The translations under genes were made by a program, and so were the position numbers. A stretch of DNA of 64,000 nucleotides from Symbiodinium natans (taxonomy: Eukaryota; Sar; Dinophyceae; Suessiales; Symbiodiniaceae): positions 682,001 through 746,000 of the forward strand of contig CAJNDS010000491.1 of NCBI GenBank assembly GCA_905221605.1, read 5' to 3'. Below, piece after piece: positions 62,199 through 64,000 of this stretch (position 1 is its first letter; every line of letters begins with the position of its first letter). The notes under the pieces are model-generated. The model did no database searches and was not told where the DNA came from. It worked only from the letters and a program-made list of their open reading frames with translations.

Positions 62199-62567
62199 TA
62201 ACCCTAAACCCTAAGCCCTAGCCCTGTAAACCCTATAAACCCTGTAAACCCTATAAACCCTATAATCCCTATAAAACCCAAGCAATTCGTTGTGGGACAT
62301 TTTGGGGACTCGGGGGAGTTTTGGGGAGTTTTGGGGCTTGGGCTTCAGTTGGAGGGTTTGGGGTTTAGGGTTTAGGGCTTAGGATTATGGTTGAGGTGTC
62401 AGGGTTCTGGGGGCCTGAAAGCCTTCGTGTTTGTTTTAATGAGGTTTTACCGTTCAGAGTGCGATGCCAGAGGTTTTTAAGAAGGGGCGACTACCGGATC
62501 GTTTTTTTGGGGGCCAGCGTTCTTTTACACATGGGGGGGGGGGCATTAGGGGCATTCTTGTTCGTAG

Positions 62568-62589
62568 TAGTTAGTACTAGTACTAGTAC

Positions 62590-62643
<54 letters not shown>

Positions 62644-62895
62644 AAGTAGTAGCAGTAGTAGTAGTAGTAGTAGTAGTAGTCGTCGTAGTAGTAGTAGTAG
62701 TAGCAGAAGTAGTAGCAGTAGTAGTAGTAGTAGTAGTAGTCGTCGTAGTAGTCGTAGTAGTCGTAGTAGTCGTAGTAGTCGTAGTAGTCGTAGTAGTCGT
62801 AGTAGTCGTAGTAGTCGTAGTAGTCGTAGTAGTCGTAGTAGTCGTAGTAGTCGTAGTAGTCGTAGTAGTCGTAGTAGTCGTAGTCGTACTCGTAG
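62568..62895 (+). repeat. AGT/CGT trinucleotide array
   Basis: (AGT)n with interspersed AGC and AGA, then CGTAGT AGT hexa/nonamer order over 62735-62885. Translations (poly-Ser/Ser-Arg, poly-Leu, Tyr-Asp) of the open frames are repeat artefacts. Confidence 0.96.
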
Positions 62896-62983
62896 TACCA
62901 GCAGGACGTGGTCAGTCCGCTTCCCAAGCGGGTTCCGAACGAACCCCGATCTCAAGCCGCACGCCCAGCGAGGGCTTAGTTAG

Positions 62984-64000
62984 AGCTGCGGGCTTAGGGC
63001 TTAGGGCTTAGGGTTTAAGGTTTAAGGCTTAAGGCTTAGGGCTTAGGGCTTTACGCCCCTTTCGCCTAGCCCTCTGGACGTGCCATTGCCCTAAACCCTA
63101 AACGGGGCGAGGCATCAACATAGACTTTTATTCGTGAGCAAGCCCACTTTCCAGCTCCACCTAAACCTGAAACCGACCCTATTGACCCAAACATAAACCA
63201 ACACATTTGAGCGTAACACACATTTGCGCATGTGCCTGGACATAGATACCGGCCTAACGAACCGGAGCTTAGGTAAGCAGGGGCACAGTGGGGAGGTGCT
63301 TAGGGTTTAGGGTTTAGGGTTTAGGGTTTAGGGTTTAGGGTTTAGGGTTCAATACGCTGTTGAATGACTGGGGCAGAAAGAATGGAGATCTCTACTCGCG
63401 TCCTTGGGTTTTTTTTGTCACCTTCGTCCTCTTTTAAGCATCGAACCCCTTCAAGCCAAGACCCCCTCCACCGCCCATAATCCCTCAGGCCCTAAACCCT
63501 AAACCCTAAACCCTAAACTCCGATGGGTTTTTGGGCTATTAGGACTGAAGCTTTTCGGGTCTTAGGGCTTCGCGACCCAGTGGAGGGCTCAAGCTTCAGG
63601 GGCTTGTAGGGCTCCCTGAGCTCTCTTGAGCCCTTTAGGGTTCAGGGTTCAGGAGGGTTTAGGGTTTAGGGTTTAGGGTTTAGGGCCTATTCGGGCTTGG
63701 GGCTTAGGGCTTAGGGTTTAGGATTTCGGGTTTAGGGTTTAGGATGGTGTAGGGATTAGAGTTCTGGACTCAAGGGCTTCAACTTAGGGCTGTCAATGCC
63801 AATGTCGGTAGCTGCTGGTCCAAGTCCCTACTACAGGGCGGCTCCCAGTGATAGGGGGCCTCAACCCAAAGCCTATAAAGCCCTATAAACCCTATAAACC
63901 CTATAAATCCTATGACCCTGTAAACCCTATAAACCCTATAAACCCTATGCCCTACACCCTATATACCCTCTAAACCATAAAGCAGGGTTATCAGGATTAT
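62984..64000. other. Telomere-derived arrays to window end, no exon recognised
   Basis: TTAGGGC variants (62990-63055), TTTAGGG (63301-63349, 63655-63685), ACCCTATAA (63870-63970). Unique spacer between them shows no convincing coding frame. Confidence 0.6.

Larger units (their letters stand above)
1..64000. repeat. Dispersed telomere-type heptamer blocks (TTTAGGG/CCCTAAA)
   Basis: Blocks of 2 to about 20 heptamers recur every few hundred bases through the window, except in the satellite block at 13.0-22.5 kb. Both orientations are intermixed. They occupy introns of the ferlin-like gene as well as apparent intergenic DNA, and many end a few bases before a CAG or AAG that opens an exon. The heptamer is the telomere repeat of plants, dinoflagellates and chromerids. 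These copies are interstitial, since unique sequence lies between them throughout. Degenerate forms (TTCAGGG, TTTGGGG, TTTATAGGG, AAACCTC) form their own local arrays. Confidence 0.97.

Noticed and set aside
62387..62983. 198-residue Ser/Arg-rich frame resembling an SR protein
   Set aside because: Almost all of it is the AGT/CGT trinucleotide array; no RNA-binding domain and equally long frames on the other strand.
1..64000. A chromosome end
   Set aside because: Telomere heptamers occur throughout in both orientations and the window neither starts nor ends in a long uniform array, so these are interstitial copies.

Overview
The window looks like nuclear DNA of a microbial eukaryote, most probably a dinoflagellate (Symbiodiniaceae-like). 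The case rests on four points. Plant/alveolate-type telomere heptamers (TTTAGGG/CCCTAAA) occur in both orientations from end to end. Coding DNA is cut into short exons of about 50-200 nt. Several introns fit best as GC-AG with a G after the acceptor, a known dinoflagellate habit. Two proteins resemble lineages expanded in dinoflagellates: a BTB/POZ protein at 30.3-31.6 kb and an uncharacterised C-terminal domain at 59.5 kb. This is inference from reading; a chromerid or other alveolate is not excluded.

Layout. 0-12.7 kb: exons of one + strand gene for a ferlin-like multi-C2-domain membrane protein, cut off at the left edge. Several exon joins (2176/2393, 4743/4971, 5032/5452, 5523/5750, 9506/10779) restore the reading frame exactly. 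13.0-22.5 kb: a 9.4-kb block of five satellite families bounded by inverted copies of one roughly 40-bp sequence: a 9-bp AATTAATTC array, a 31-bp GC-rich satellite in opposed orientations, a TTTGGCCAAA palindrome array, a 55-bp satellite and a 0.9-kb pyrimidine-rich unit. 22.5-30.1 kb: telomere-like blocks with scattered short exon candidates. 30.3-31.63 kb: a complete four-exon ankyrin-like/BTB gene, the best supported gene here. 32-64 kb: further telomere-like arrays, minisatellites and about 20 exon candidates on the + strand, four of which end in stop codons and could be terminal exons.

The most interesting content is a set of about a dozen families of very short (roughly 75-260 bp) hairpin-like elements with terminal inverted repeats. 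Two of them exactly make up introns 1 and 2 of the BTB gene. The first sits between near-identical 6-bp direct repeats, and its excision restores the BTB motif, so it looks like a DNA-transposon-type introner. In one family (TIR TACTTGGAGGTTCATGG) telomere repeats lie just inside both inverted ends in opposite orientations, which suggests a link between the small elements and the spread of telomere-like DNA. Most long open frames in the satellites and telomere arrays are repeat artefacts and are not annotated as genes. No tRNA, rRNA or CRISPR was recognised. All exon limits are read by eye, without transcript evidence.
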